A stretch of 57,073 nucleotides of DNA, taken from a virus. Location: positions 1 to 57,073 of IMG/VR virus record IMGVR_UViG_3300036860_000377; one strand, written 5' to 3'. Under the pieces are notes generated by a model that saw only the letters and a list, made by a program, of their open reading frames with translations, made no database searches and was not told the DNA's origin. A program made the position numbers and the translations under genes. Positions 17,134-24,551 of this stretch are shown here, one piece after another (within the stretch, counting starts at the first letter, position 1; the number at the start of each line of letters is the position of its first letter).

Positions 17134-17511
17134 ATGGGCGATGTCGAGCGGATCGAGACGGTGCGGGAGCGCCGGTTGGCGCTGACGCAGAGCTGTCCCG
17201 ATTGCCGGCGCCGTCAGGGGCTGCTGGAGCGTCAGGAGATTCTTCTGAACGCGGAGCGGCTCGCCTTCGCGCAGAAAAAGGCCGAACAGGACCAGCGCAT
17301 CGCCGTTCTCGGCCACGGCACGCTCGATGAGCTGCTTGAACAAGTCCAGGCGCTGGCCGTCGGGGGCTACGTGGAGGTGCGAATCAATCGGACCGGTGCC
17401 CATGTCGAGTGTCGACCGGCCGCGGGCCGGAACACGACGCTCCGAGCCAGTGGCGAGCGGATGGAGGCGGCGCTGGCGGCGCTACTCACGCAACTGGGAG
17501 CCCACACATGA
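17134..17511 (+). CDS. Hypothetical CxxC coiled-coil protein, 125 aa
   Basis: A strong ribosome site (AAGGAGG, 17118-17124) precedes the ATG. The product has one CPDC pair near residue 23 and a helical, Gln/Glu-rich middle that could form a coiled coil, then a short beta-rich end. It follows a terminator, so it starts a new transcription unit or is read through. No family is recognised. Confidence 0.65.
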   Translation: MGDVERIETVRERRLALTQSCPDCRRRQGLLERQEILLNAERLAFAQKKAEQDQRIAVLGHGTLDELLEQVQALAVGGYVEVRINRTGAHVECRPAAGRNTTLRASGERMEAALAALLTQLGAHT

Positions 17512-17663
17512 GCGAGCCCGAGATCCGCACGTGCGCGTTCCGGGGCTGCGGGCTGACGTTCATCGTCACCGCCGGGAGCCGGGGCCGACCCAAGCTCTAT
17601 TGCGCGACCACGTGCCGCCGACGCGCGGCCGCCGATGGGAAGAAACGTCGATCCACCAAATGA
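17508..17663 (+). CDS. Small zinc-finger-like protein, 51 aa
   Basis: The start overlaps the previous stop (ATGA). The product has four Cys in two knuckles (TCAFRGC and YCATTC) and a basic RRRAAADGKKRR tail, so a metal-bound nucleic-acid-binding fold is likely. The exact family is unknown. Confidence 0.65.
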   Translation: MSEPEIRTCAFRGCGLTFIVTAGSRGRPKLYCATTCRRRAAADGKKRRSTK

Positions 17664-17731
17664 GCCGCGCGATGAAGCGACTGGCAACGTTCCTGGGTGA
17701 ACTCGGATCTCGGCCCGGCTGGCCGCGATAG
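17660..17731 (+). CDS. Possible 23-aa mini-ORF
   Basis: An ATG overlaps the previous stop (ATGA) and gives a 23-residue basic peptide. Only the coupling supports it; it may not be a gene. Confidence 0.25.
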   Translation: MSRAMKRLATFLGELGSRPGWPR

Positions 17732-17797
17732 GCCCGGCGATGGATGCTCTTTTAACAAACCGATCGAACAACACACGTCGAATGCAGGAGACCTCCA

Positions 17798-17926
17798 ATG
17801 TTACTCGGCCTCCTCTTCTTCGGTGCGTTGGCTCTTTCGGAAGGGGACTTCTCGCATGGTGACAGGTGTCCGCGTGCCGTATTCACGCGGGGTCATCGCC
17901 TGGGCCGACACATTAAAGGCGGATAA
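17798..17926 (+). CDS. Small exported or membrane peptide, 42 aa
   Basis: AGGAGA lies 8 bases before the ATG. The product opens MLLGLLFFGALALSEG, a hydrophobic helix without basic residues, followed by a basic tail with one Cys. The stop TAA lies at the edge of the next terminator hairpin. No family is known; it could act at the membrane. Confidence 0.5.
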   Translation: MLLGLLFFGALALSEGDFSHGDRCPRAVFTRGHRLGRHIKGG

Positions 17927-17945
17927 GGCCGGGGCCTTTTCTTTT
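17925..17945 (+). terminator. Second terminator with the same T-tract
   Basis: A short stem AAGGC/GCCTT with a 4-base loop runs into TTTTCTTTT. Its 3' flank is identical over 16 bases (17935-17950) to that of the terminator at 17070-17109 (17099-17114). Confidence 0.6.
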
Positions 17946-17974
17946 GGCGCAGAGAGAGGAGCGCAGACGATTCG

Positions 17975-18454
17975 ATGACGATTGTCGTTGTCGCGGTCCA
18001 CGAGGAGTGCCCGGCGGTGGTCGCGCTCCGCTCATACCGACTGCCGTTCGATCTGGTGCGCGTGCGCGATGAGTTCACCTACGGCCAGACGCTCACGCGC
18101 TACTGGCAGGCGGGCGAGACGTTTATCAACGTTGAGCACGACATCGTGCCGTGGCCCGGCGCCCTGGAGGCGCTGTGGGCGTGCGATCGGCCCGCCTGGT
18201 GCGGCTACGAATATCCGGTCGGCTACTCGGGCAAATTCGGCCGGTCGCTCGGCTGTGTCCTTTTTCACGACGCATTCCTGCGCACGCATCCCGACGTGTC
18301 GTGGACCGATGTCCCCTGGTCCACCCTCGATGCGTCCATCTACCGGACGATGGGCCAGACGTGGCACACACACGTCCCGCCTGTCGCGCATCTCACGCCC
18401 CTCAAAACCCTGGCGGGCATCTCTGCAGTGCACTCAATCACGACCGAGTATTAG
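17975..18454 (+). CDS. Small GT-A-like glycosyltransferase candidate, 159 aa
   Basis: The product opens with a hydrophobic strand (MTIVVVAVHEECP) and carries INVEHDIVPWPGAL near residue 51, resembling the acid-x-acid metal site of GT-A glycosyltransferases, followed by WCGYEYPVGYSG. At 159 residues it is much shorter than a full enzyme, but similar short proteins occur in other phages. It lies between a terminator and a virion-like gene. Role in glycan transfer is inference. Confidence 0.5.
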   Translation: MTIVVVAVHEECPAVVALRSYRLPFDLVRVRDEFTYGQTLTRYWQAGETFINVEHDIVPWPGALEALWACDRPAWCGYEYPVGYSGKFGRSLGCVLFHDAFLRTHPDVSWTDVPWSTLDASIYRTMGQTWHTHVPPVAHLTPLKTLAGISAVHSITTEY

Positions 18455-18468
18455 AGAGGAGCACGACA

Positions 18469-18906
18469 ATGGCGAGGTATGCGTGCGGAGTCTTGACGGG
18501 GGCCGGGTCGACCACCCTGCCGATCATTTCCTTGTACAGCATTGCGGGCGTGAGCCCGTCCATTCGTGAGTGCGGGCTCACCAACACGACCGCGACCGCC
18601 GTCGCCCTGAAGCTCGTGTATCTGACGACCGCGGGTACCCAGGGCGCTGGCCTGACGGAGACGAAGTATCGCGATGGCGCGGCGGCGGCAAGCTCGACGG
18701 GCTTCACCACACACACGGTCGCCCCGACTCTGGGCAACGACCTCGGCTATCGTGCCTCGCTCGGCGCGGCCGTCGGGGCGGGCGTGATCTGGACCTTCGG
18801 CGATCAGGGCATCACCCCGCCCGTCGGAACGGCGAACGGCCTCGGTGTCATCGTGGAAAACGGTACGGGGCAGGCGATCCAGGCCTACATCGTGTTTGAC
18901 GAGTGA
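18469..18906 (+). CDS. Virion-like beta protein, 145 aa
   Basis: GAGGAG lies 9 bases before ATG 18469. The product is rich in Gly, Ala, Thr and Val with one strand after another (for example VALKLVYLTTAGT), suggesting a small beta-sandwich. It probably decorates the tail or tip. It overlaps the following methyltransferase (TGATG). Confidence 0.6.
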   Translation: MARYACGVLTGAGSTTLPIISLYSIAGVSPSIRECGLTNTTATAVALKLVYLTTAGTQGAGLTETKYRDGAAAASSTGFTTHTVAPTLGNDLGYRASLGAAVGAGVIWTFGDQGITPPVGTANGLGVIVENGTGQAIQAYIVFDE

Positions 18907-19400
18907 TGTCTCTCGACGAATTGTTTCTGAAGCATGGCACGGACAAAAGCTCGACGGGCCACAACTATGCGCCTATCTACGAGCGCTATCTCCAGCCGGA
19001 CACCATCACGTCACTCCTCGAGCTCGGGGTCGCTTCGGGCGCATCGCTCCGGGCGTGGCGGGATTGGTGTCCGCGAGCGCGGATTCACGGGATCGAGCGT
19101 GACGCTCACGTGGCTCTTGCTATCGAGGGCTGCGTGATTCATTACGTTGATGCGACAGACAAGAGACTGACCGACTTCCTCGGCGTGTTCGACGTCGTGA
19201 TCGACGACGCCTCCCATGAGGTCGCGCAGATCGAACGCGCCCTTGAACTGCTCTGGCCCCATCTCACTCCAGGGGGCTGGTACGTGATCGAAGACCTCGC
19301 GGCGCATGCCACTGTTGGAGGAGTGGCGCTCTTCCTCCGGCCGGGCGTGACCGAGTTGCATCGTCATGGCGAGATCCTCTTCGCCAGAAAGGCCGAGTGA
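18906..19400 (+). CDS. SAM-dependent methyltransferase, 164 aa
   Basis: The N-terminus has the signature KHGTDKSSTGHNYAPIYERY followed by LLELGVASGASLRAW (SAM-binding loop near residue 36) and an acidic GIERD, then FDVVIDDASHE near 99. This pattern is known from sugar and antibiotic O-methyltransferases. No target-recognition domain for DNA is present, so a small molecule or glycan is the likely substrate. It starts and ends with overlaps, inside the fibre region. Confidence 0.75.
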   Translation: MSLDELFLKHGTDKSSTGHNYAPIYERYLQPDTITSLLELGVASGASLRAWRDWCPRARIHGIERDAHVALAIEGCVIHYVDATDKRLTDFLGVFDVVIDDASHEVAQIERALELLWPHLTPGGWYVIEDLAAHATVGGVALFLRPGVTELHRHGEILFARKAE

Positions 19401-19648
19401 TGGATTACCGCTGTTTCAAGATCCGGGTCGGGCACGGAAGCCCCACGAACGACCACAACGGCGTGTCGGTGATGAAGACGTACTTCGACGTGTTCCTGGA
19501 GCCCGTCCATTCGCAAGCCGACACGTCAGGCGGGCTGGCGCAGATCCGCCTCGGCCTCTGGAACGACTGCGAGTTCAAGCAGGGCGAGGTGTACAGCATC
19601 GACCTCAGCGCGAAGCCGGTGACCTTCACGATGGTGCGCAACGCATGA
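19400..19648 (+). CDS. Hypothetical protein, 82 aa
   Basis: The start overlaps the previous stop and its own stop is overlapped by the next ATG. The product looks beta-rich and acidic, with no membrane segment. No family is recognised; by location it may be a minor virion part. Confidence 0.55.
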   Translation: MDYRCFKIRVGHGSPTNDHNGVSVMKTYFDVFLEPVHSQADTSGGLAQIRLGLWNDCEFKQGEVYSIDLSAKPVTFTMVRNA

Positions 19649-19863
19649 TGACACTCCACGCCGGGAATGGGCATTCCGTTTCCGCCAGCGAGCAGTCGTG
19701 GATCGCCGGCCTCGTCATGCTGCTCTCCGAGCAGGAGCGCGAGCGCCTGATGGAGATCGTCTCGACGCGGATGGAGGTGCCGAAAATCAGCAACCTCGAA
19801 GTGGAGACGGAGATTTTGAAGAATGGCACACGGGTGAAGTTGATCGGGGGGTCGATGGTCTAA
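19645..19863 (+). CDS. Hypothetical helical protein, 72 aa
   Basis: Two start codons in tandem (19645 and 19648) overlap the previous stop. The middle is a helix ending in LLSEQERERLMEIVSTRM, then a short strand-turn end. A tail-fibre accessory role is possible only by position. Confidence 0.55.
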   Translation: MMTLHAGNGHSVSASEQSWIAGLVMLLSEQERERLMEIVSTRMEVPKISNLEVETEILKNGTRVKLIGGSMV

Positions 19864-22436
19864 TGCCGGGCCCTAACGACACCGACAGTTACGGCGGCTG
19901 GAAGGACTTTCCGATCAGTCCACCGGGGACCGGGAAATGGGCTGTCTCCCGGCTGGGTCGTCAATGGCTCTTCGTCACGCCCGAAGGCTACGGGCTTTGG
20001 ATGAACGCTATCTTCGACGCCGAAGCGGATACGTCGACCGACGAAGGCGCGATCTCCTATTCGGCTACGGCGGGCAACCGCATTCCCGTACTGCTCTTAA
20101 AATACGGGAGCATGGCGAACTGGGCGGCGGCGATCAAGAAGAAGTTGACGTACTGGGGTTTCAACACCCTCGGGGACTATACGAACTTCAACCTCTGGAG
20201 CCTGATTCCCTTCACCCACATCATTAGCATAACGATCAACGCGGCGAAAAACCGAGATTTCGGTAGCGGAACATATGGCTCGGCCAGTGCAACCCGGGAC
20301 CTCACGTCGGGCACGCCGTCAACGTTCACAGGCTGGACGGGCTCACCATCGCCAGATGTTTATGCTCCGCAATACAAGACGTATGCGACAGGATACTGCG
20401 CTGACGACTCGGTCACGGGTCTCGGCACGGTGAATGGAGGAGGCCAGTTGATTGGCATCGCCACTGATGACATGGACTTCCTCTACGGCTTCAACCGGGC
20501 GACGACCGATGCCCTAAACGGGATGGCGACGTTCTCACCCCAGTGGCATATCGGCTACCTCGTCATGATCGGTCGCCCGGTCCAGGCCGAGGGGAACGTG
20601 TCGCAAGGCATCGGGCTCATCACCTACAACGATCCGATCCTCTACAGCAAGCGGGCTCTCCGCAACACGGTCGTAGGGCGCCATGGCACGCTCTCGGCGC
20701 TCGGCGTGACAGTCAGCACGAGCGGCACCGCCGCGACGTTCTCTGGCGTGCATGGCCTCGCCGTCGGGGATTTCATCACGATCACGAGCGGCCCCGAATC
20801 CGGGGACATCCGGCGCGTCAATGCCGTCCCGACGACGTCCACGGCCACGCTCGAATGGGCCTTCTATGCAGATCAATCAGCGGGGACCTCGGTCTCCAAG
20901 ATTCCGGCGACCGGGGCGTTGACGGCTCTCAATACCTCCTGGGGTTCAAGCTATACGACTTTCGCCGAGCAGGACATCGCCCGAACCGGTGATCCGTGGA
21001 ACGAGTCGCGCTTCGTCGACGGCACGGCCGGCTGTAACTGCGTAAATGGAAATACGACGGTGACGCTCGACGCCGGAGTCCGCGTGCCTTTACGCACCGA
21101 TGGCAGCGACGTCGACAAATTGTTCAAGATCATCAGCGGCCTTTCCGGAGGTGGGGATCTTCTGACGTCAATTGCGTCCGTCACGGATAGCCTGACGGCG
21201 GTTCTCCGGACGGCCCCCACCGTGACCGCCAAGCGTGACTATCGGATCGTCCGCGAAGCCGCCGCTGGCTTCCCGACGCTCGAAGCTCTCTGGGGCAACG
21301 GGGTCCGACTCGATTACTCGGGGCTCGCGAAACTGACCGTGGTGGCCTACGACTCAAACAACATGAAGAACACGTTCACCGTGAAGGTGAACGGCGTCAC
21401 CAAGGGTACGGATGACGGTGCCGGCAATATCACCGGCGCCACAATCGCCTCGGGCACCATCAATTACACGACCGGGGCCGTGGGTTTCACCTTTACAGCG
21501 GGCAACGCCCCGCCGGATGGCGCTACGCTGACCTTCAACTACACGGGCTCGGGCTATGGAATCGGCACGTCGTTCCTGGACGAAGATGGCCACAACTCTT
21601 GGATGCCCACGAACCATGACGGTCTGGAACCGTTTAGCGGGACCACATCGGGCTTCCGGGCAGACCTCGACGCATTTCTGTTTGACTTTGCGAAGCAGTA
21701 TGCCCGGGTCACATCCACGGCGATCAAGGCGCATTTCACGGGCCATCTCGTCTTCGGCCCCGTCACACTCGGCGCGCGCTCGCAGTCGGGGGCTCCACGC
21801 AAGGAAATCTATCAGGGACTCGCCACCTCCTTTGACGTTTTCAATGTCCAGGCGGCCGACCAGAATCAGCTCGACTGGGCGGTCACCTATCTCGGTGACA
21901 AGCCGTTCGTGACGTGGGAGGACATCACCGCGAATCCCGACTCTCGGATGCGGGGCAATCCGCCGGGGGTTGATCCAAGCACTCCTGCGGACTGGACCAA
22001 GCACGGCCAGAAGCAACGTGGCCAGTCGTGGCAAGCCGTAGTAGCTAACATTCACACGTTGAAGAGCGAAGCCGGGGTGGCGAATATTGCTGGCTTCAAA
22101 TGGTGGGAGTTCCGCGATCGACTCTCAGAGAGCGCAAATTACGGGTTTCTGTCGATCGCCGACAACTGGTACGACGGCTGCGAGGCGCGGCGGCATGGAT
22201 TAATGGTCAACGGTCTGGACGATCTCGCCTGTGGCGGGCCGATGGCGGCCCTCATGCGCCCCCGCACGGATCGCTGGGGCTGGACGCTGATCGATGAACG
22301 CACCGATTTCGGCGACTTCATGTCGGCGGTGCTCTCGGCCAACTTCTCGGCATATGCGGCCGTCGCGGCCAACGTCGGTATGCTAGGCACGCCGCCTCCA
22401 GGCGTCATCCATCGGTTCGCCCGGCGGTTTCGATGA
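19863..22436 (+). CDS. Tailspike with agarase-like glycoside hydrolase fold
   Basis: The 857-residue product starts at 19863 (TAATG overlap). Residues about 20-140 read like the first part of an agarase-type TIM barrel: WAVSRLGRQWLFVTPEGYGLW and LTYWGFNTLGDYTNFN. The barrel appears to resume after residue about 600 (FDVFNVQAADQN, FVTWEDITANP, GFKWWEFRDR, NYGFLSIADNWYDG). Between them lie beta-rich inserts, one immunoglobulin-like. Acidic residues in WEDIT and WWEFRD are candidates for catalysis. As a virion protein in the fibre cluster it probably cuts a capsular or exopolysaccharide. Confidence 0.65.
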   Translation: MPGPNDTDSYGGWKDFPISPPGTGKWAVSRLGRQWLFVTPEGYGLWMNAIFDAEADTSTDEGAISYSATAGNRIPVLLLKYGSMANWAAAIKKKLTYWGFNTLGDYTNFNLWSLIPFTHIISITINAAKNRDFGSGTYGSASATRDLTSGTPSTFTGWTGSPSPDVYAPQYKTYATGYCADDSVTGLGTVNGGGQLIGIATDDMDFLYGFNRATTDALNGMATFSPQWHIGYLVMIGRPVQAEGNVSQGIGLITYNDPILYSKRALRNTVVGRHGTLSALGVTVSTSGTAATFSGVHGLAVGDFITITSGPESGDIRRVNAVPTTSTATLEWAFYADQSAGTSVSKIPATGALTALNTSWGSSYTTFAEQDIARTGDPWNESRFVDGTAGCNCVNGNTTVTLDAGVRVPLRTDGSDVDKLFKIISGLSGGGDLLTSIASVTDSLTAVLRTAPTVTAKRDYRIVREAAAGFPTLEALWGNGVRLDYSGLAKLTVVAYDSNNMKNTFTVKVNGVTKGTDDGAGNITGATIASGTINYTTGAVGFTFTAGNAPPDGATLTFNYTGSGYGIGTSFLDEDGHNSWMPTNHDGLEPFSGTTSGFRADLDAFLFDFAKQYARVTSTAIKAHFTGHLVFGPVTLGARSQSGAPRKEIYQGLATSFDVFNVQAADQNQLDWAVTYLGDKPFVTWEDITANPDSRMRGNPPGVDPSTPADWTKHGQKQRGQSWQAVVANIHTLKSEAGVANIAGFKWWEFRDRLSESANYGFLSIADNWYDGCEARRHGLMVNGLDDLACGGPMAALMRPRTDRWGWTLIDERTDFGDFMSAVLSANFSAYAAVAANVGMLGTPPPGVIHRFARRFR

Positions 22437-22915
22437 CCACGAATAAGCAAGCCTTCGGGACCTCGACCAGCCTCACGATTACGCTGAACAGCCTGACCAG
22501 TTCATCCACGGCGGGACGGGAATCGACGGCCGGTGACAACACCACGGATCTCTTCTTCGATGTCCTGGTCAGCTTGCGTCTGAATGTGGCCGCGGGCACA
22601 CCCGCGAACGATCAAAGTATCTACCTGTACGCCTATGGCTCAGAAGATGGCACGAACTATACCGACAATGCCACCGGCACGGATGCACCGATCACGCTGC
22701 GCGATCCCTTCAACGTCTCGTCCCCATTGATCCTGCGCGTGCCCATCCTCGTCGGCGGGGTGACGTTTAAGACGCATCCCATCGGACTTCGCCAATGGTT
22801 CGGGGGCAGTCTGCCGAGGAAGTGGGGGATCATCGTGCGCAATAACTGCGGGCTCAGCCTAGCGGCGAGCGGCAACGCCGCGACTTATACCGGCATCTTC
22901 TCGACGAATACATAA
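22433..22915 (+). CDS. Virion-associated beta protein, 160 aa
   Basis: The ATGA overlap couples it to the spike gene. Composition is Thr/Ser/Asn-rich with regular strands and a single Cys late in the chain. It probably forms a small beta-sandwich of the tail tip or fibre set. No family is recognised. Confidence 0.55.
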   Translation: MTTNKQAFGTSTSLTITLNSLTSSSTAGRESTAGDNTTDLFFDVLVSLRLNVAAGTPANDQSIYLYAYGSEDGTNYTDNATGTDAPITLRDPFNVSSPLILRVPILVGGVTFKTHPIGLRQWFGGSLPRKWGIIVRNNCGLSLAASGNAATYTGIFSTNT

Positions 22916-23605
22916 ATGGCGCGCGAGTTCACGACGACTACGGATCAGGTTGCCTTTACCAGTGATGCCGGGCTGAACATCACCGGCGACATTACCATCT
23001 ATGCATGGATCTATCTGAACGCGGGAGCGGTCTATCACGAACTCGTCGCGAAGATGGCGACCAATCGCGGGACCGATGTCCCCTATCTCTTCCGGACCAC
23101 GAACGCGAATCCTCCTGTTCTCTTCTTCTCGCGGGCGCACGCATCGGCTCCGGCTTCAGCCAGTTCAACCGGAACGATTTCAATCGGGGCATGGCATTGG
23201 GTGTGCGTGACCCATGACGGAACCACGGCGACGTTCTACATCGATGATCCCGCGACCGCTGATAGTTCGCCCGGACTGAACCTCATCCCGACGACGACAA
23301 CCGACGATATGACGATTGGAGAAGGCGAGGGGAATCTTGGGGGGAATTGTCGCATCGCCTGGGTCGGCATTCATACCGCTGTTCTGGGAGCGGATGATCG
23401 CGCGACCGCCAAGAATGAAGGCGTCGTTTCGACCAGCGGGATTCTCGGATGCCAGCTCGGGTCGGACCCGGAGCCGGATACCCTCGGAAGTCGCTCCGGC
23501 ACGGTGACGGGAAGCACCGTCATCGATGGACCACCCGGCGTTCCGGCTGGGGCGCCGCCCTCCCCAACCATCATCGGCGTCCTGTCGAGCGGCCTCCGCT
23601 GGTAG
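22916..23605 (+). CDS. LamG-type lectin-fold protein
   Basis: The 229-residue product follows directly on the previous stop. It has the jelly-roll pattern of concanavalin A-like/LamG domains: ITIYAWIYLN, then GAWHWVCVTHDGTTATFYID, then RIAWVGIHTAVL. A short Pro/Ser-rich C-terminus follows. Such domains bind glycans, fitting a receptor-binding or accessory fibre role. Confidence 0.7.
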   Translation: MAREFTTTTDQVAFTSDAGLNITGDITIYAWIYLNAGAVYHELVAKMATNRGTDVPYLFRTTNANPPVLFFSRAHASAPASASSTGTISIGAWHWVCVTHDGTTATFYIDDPATADSSPGLNLIPTTTTDDMTIGEGEGNLGGNCRIAWVGIHTAVLGADDRATAKNEGVVSTSGILGCQLGSDPEPDTLGSRSGTVTGSTVIDGPPGVPAGAPPSPTIIGVLSSGLRW

Positions 23606-23608
23606 CGG

Positions 23609-23839
23609 ATGGCATCGGTGGCGTGGATGCAACTGAATAACGGGCTTCAGTCAGGCGCCGAAACGATCGCCATCGGGAATCAGTCGCTCGCCGATGCGAA
23701 CGCCTATCTCTCGGCGAAAGCCGCGAGTCATACGGCGGGTGGTTGGACGGTGACCTGGGCGGGCCTGACGGCCTTCACCGCAGTGAAGAGTTACCCGAAT
23801 GGAATGACGAAGAGCCGCACCTTCACGCTGAGTCTCTGA
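23609..23839 (+). CDS. Hypothetical protein, 76 aa
   Basis: A small protein between the lectin and the next virion-like gene. It looks like a helix followed by strands, with no Cys or membrane segment. Function unknown. Confidence 0.5.
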   Translation: MASVAWMQLNNGLQSGAETIAIGNQSLADANAYLSAKAASHTAGGWTVTWAGLTAFTAVKSYPNGMTKSRTFTLSL

Positions 23840-23840
23840 C

Positions 23841-24551
23841 ATGGCCGTCTCACCTGACGTCGCGACCGAGTCACATACTGGGACGGCAGGATCGGCGAGT
23901 GAAGCCTCCTTCTCGTGGTCGCACACCGGGGCGGCCTCCGGCGTCAAGGGCGTGCTCGTGTTCACCTTCGTCAATGCGAATGCGAATGACGCCCTCGGCG
24001 TCACCTATGGCGGCGTGCAGATGGCCCCCGTCTCGGGCGGGCGAGCCGTCGACACGGTGACTGAGCCCGGGGACTGCAAAGCCTGGTTCCTCAGTACCGG
24101 CGTACCGCAAGGGACGAAGACGGTTGTCGTGACTCGAAACAACAACGCCAATGTGATGTACGCCGTGGCCTGCACGGTCCTGGCGGCTTCCAACATGGAC
24201 ACGGACGTCCATACCGCTGGCATCGTGCTTGTGCAAGAGGACAACACGCTGGCCGAGCAGAGCGTGACGGACGGTTCGCCTGGCTCGAATAGCTTGCGCT
24301 ATGCCGGCGTCAATTCGGGGCTGGCCACGCCACCCGCGCAGGGCGCCAGCTCCACGGCGTTGCAGAGTATCGACTTCACGTCGCGGGGCTGCGCGGTCGT
24401 CCGCGAGACGACCGCGGGGCAGGGGGCTCGCTCCGTAGGATTCTCCTCCGGGACGAGCGACGACGTCGCGGCGGTCCATCTCGCCGTCAAAGAGATCGCG
24501 CAATCGCTTCCGACGCCTGACCGACACATGGCGCCGATGGTCCCTGAATGA
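23841..24551 (+). CDS. Virion-like beta-sandwich protein, 236 aa
   Basis: The product is Gly/Ala/Ser/Thr/Val-rich with periodic strands and resembles uncharacterised phage proteins from fibre regions. There is no enzyme motif. Its stop overlaps the start of the proline-repeat gene, which suggests joint expression. Confidence 0.55.
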   Translation: MAVSPDVATESHTGTAGSASEASFSWSHTGAASGVKGVLVFTFVNANANDALGVTYGGVQMAPVSGGRAVDTVTEPGDCKAWFLSTGVPQGTKTVVVTRNNNANVMYAVACTVLAASNMDTDVHTAGIVLVQEDNTLAEQSVTDGSPGSNSLRYAGVNSGLATPPAQGASSTALQSIDFTSRGCAVVRETTAGQGARSVGFSSGTSDDVAAVHLAVKEIAQSLPTPDRHMAPMVPE

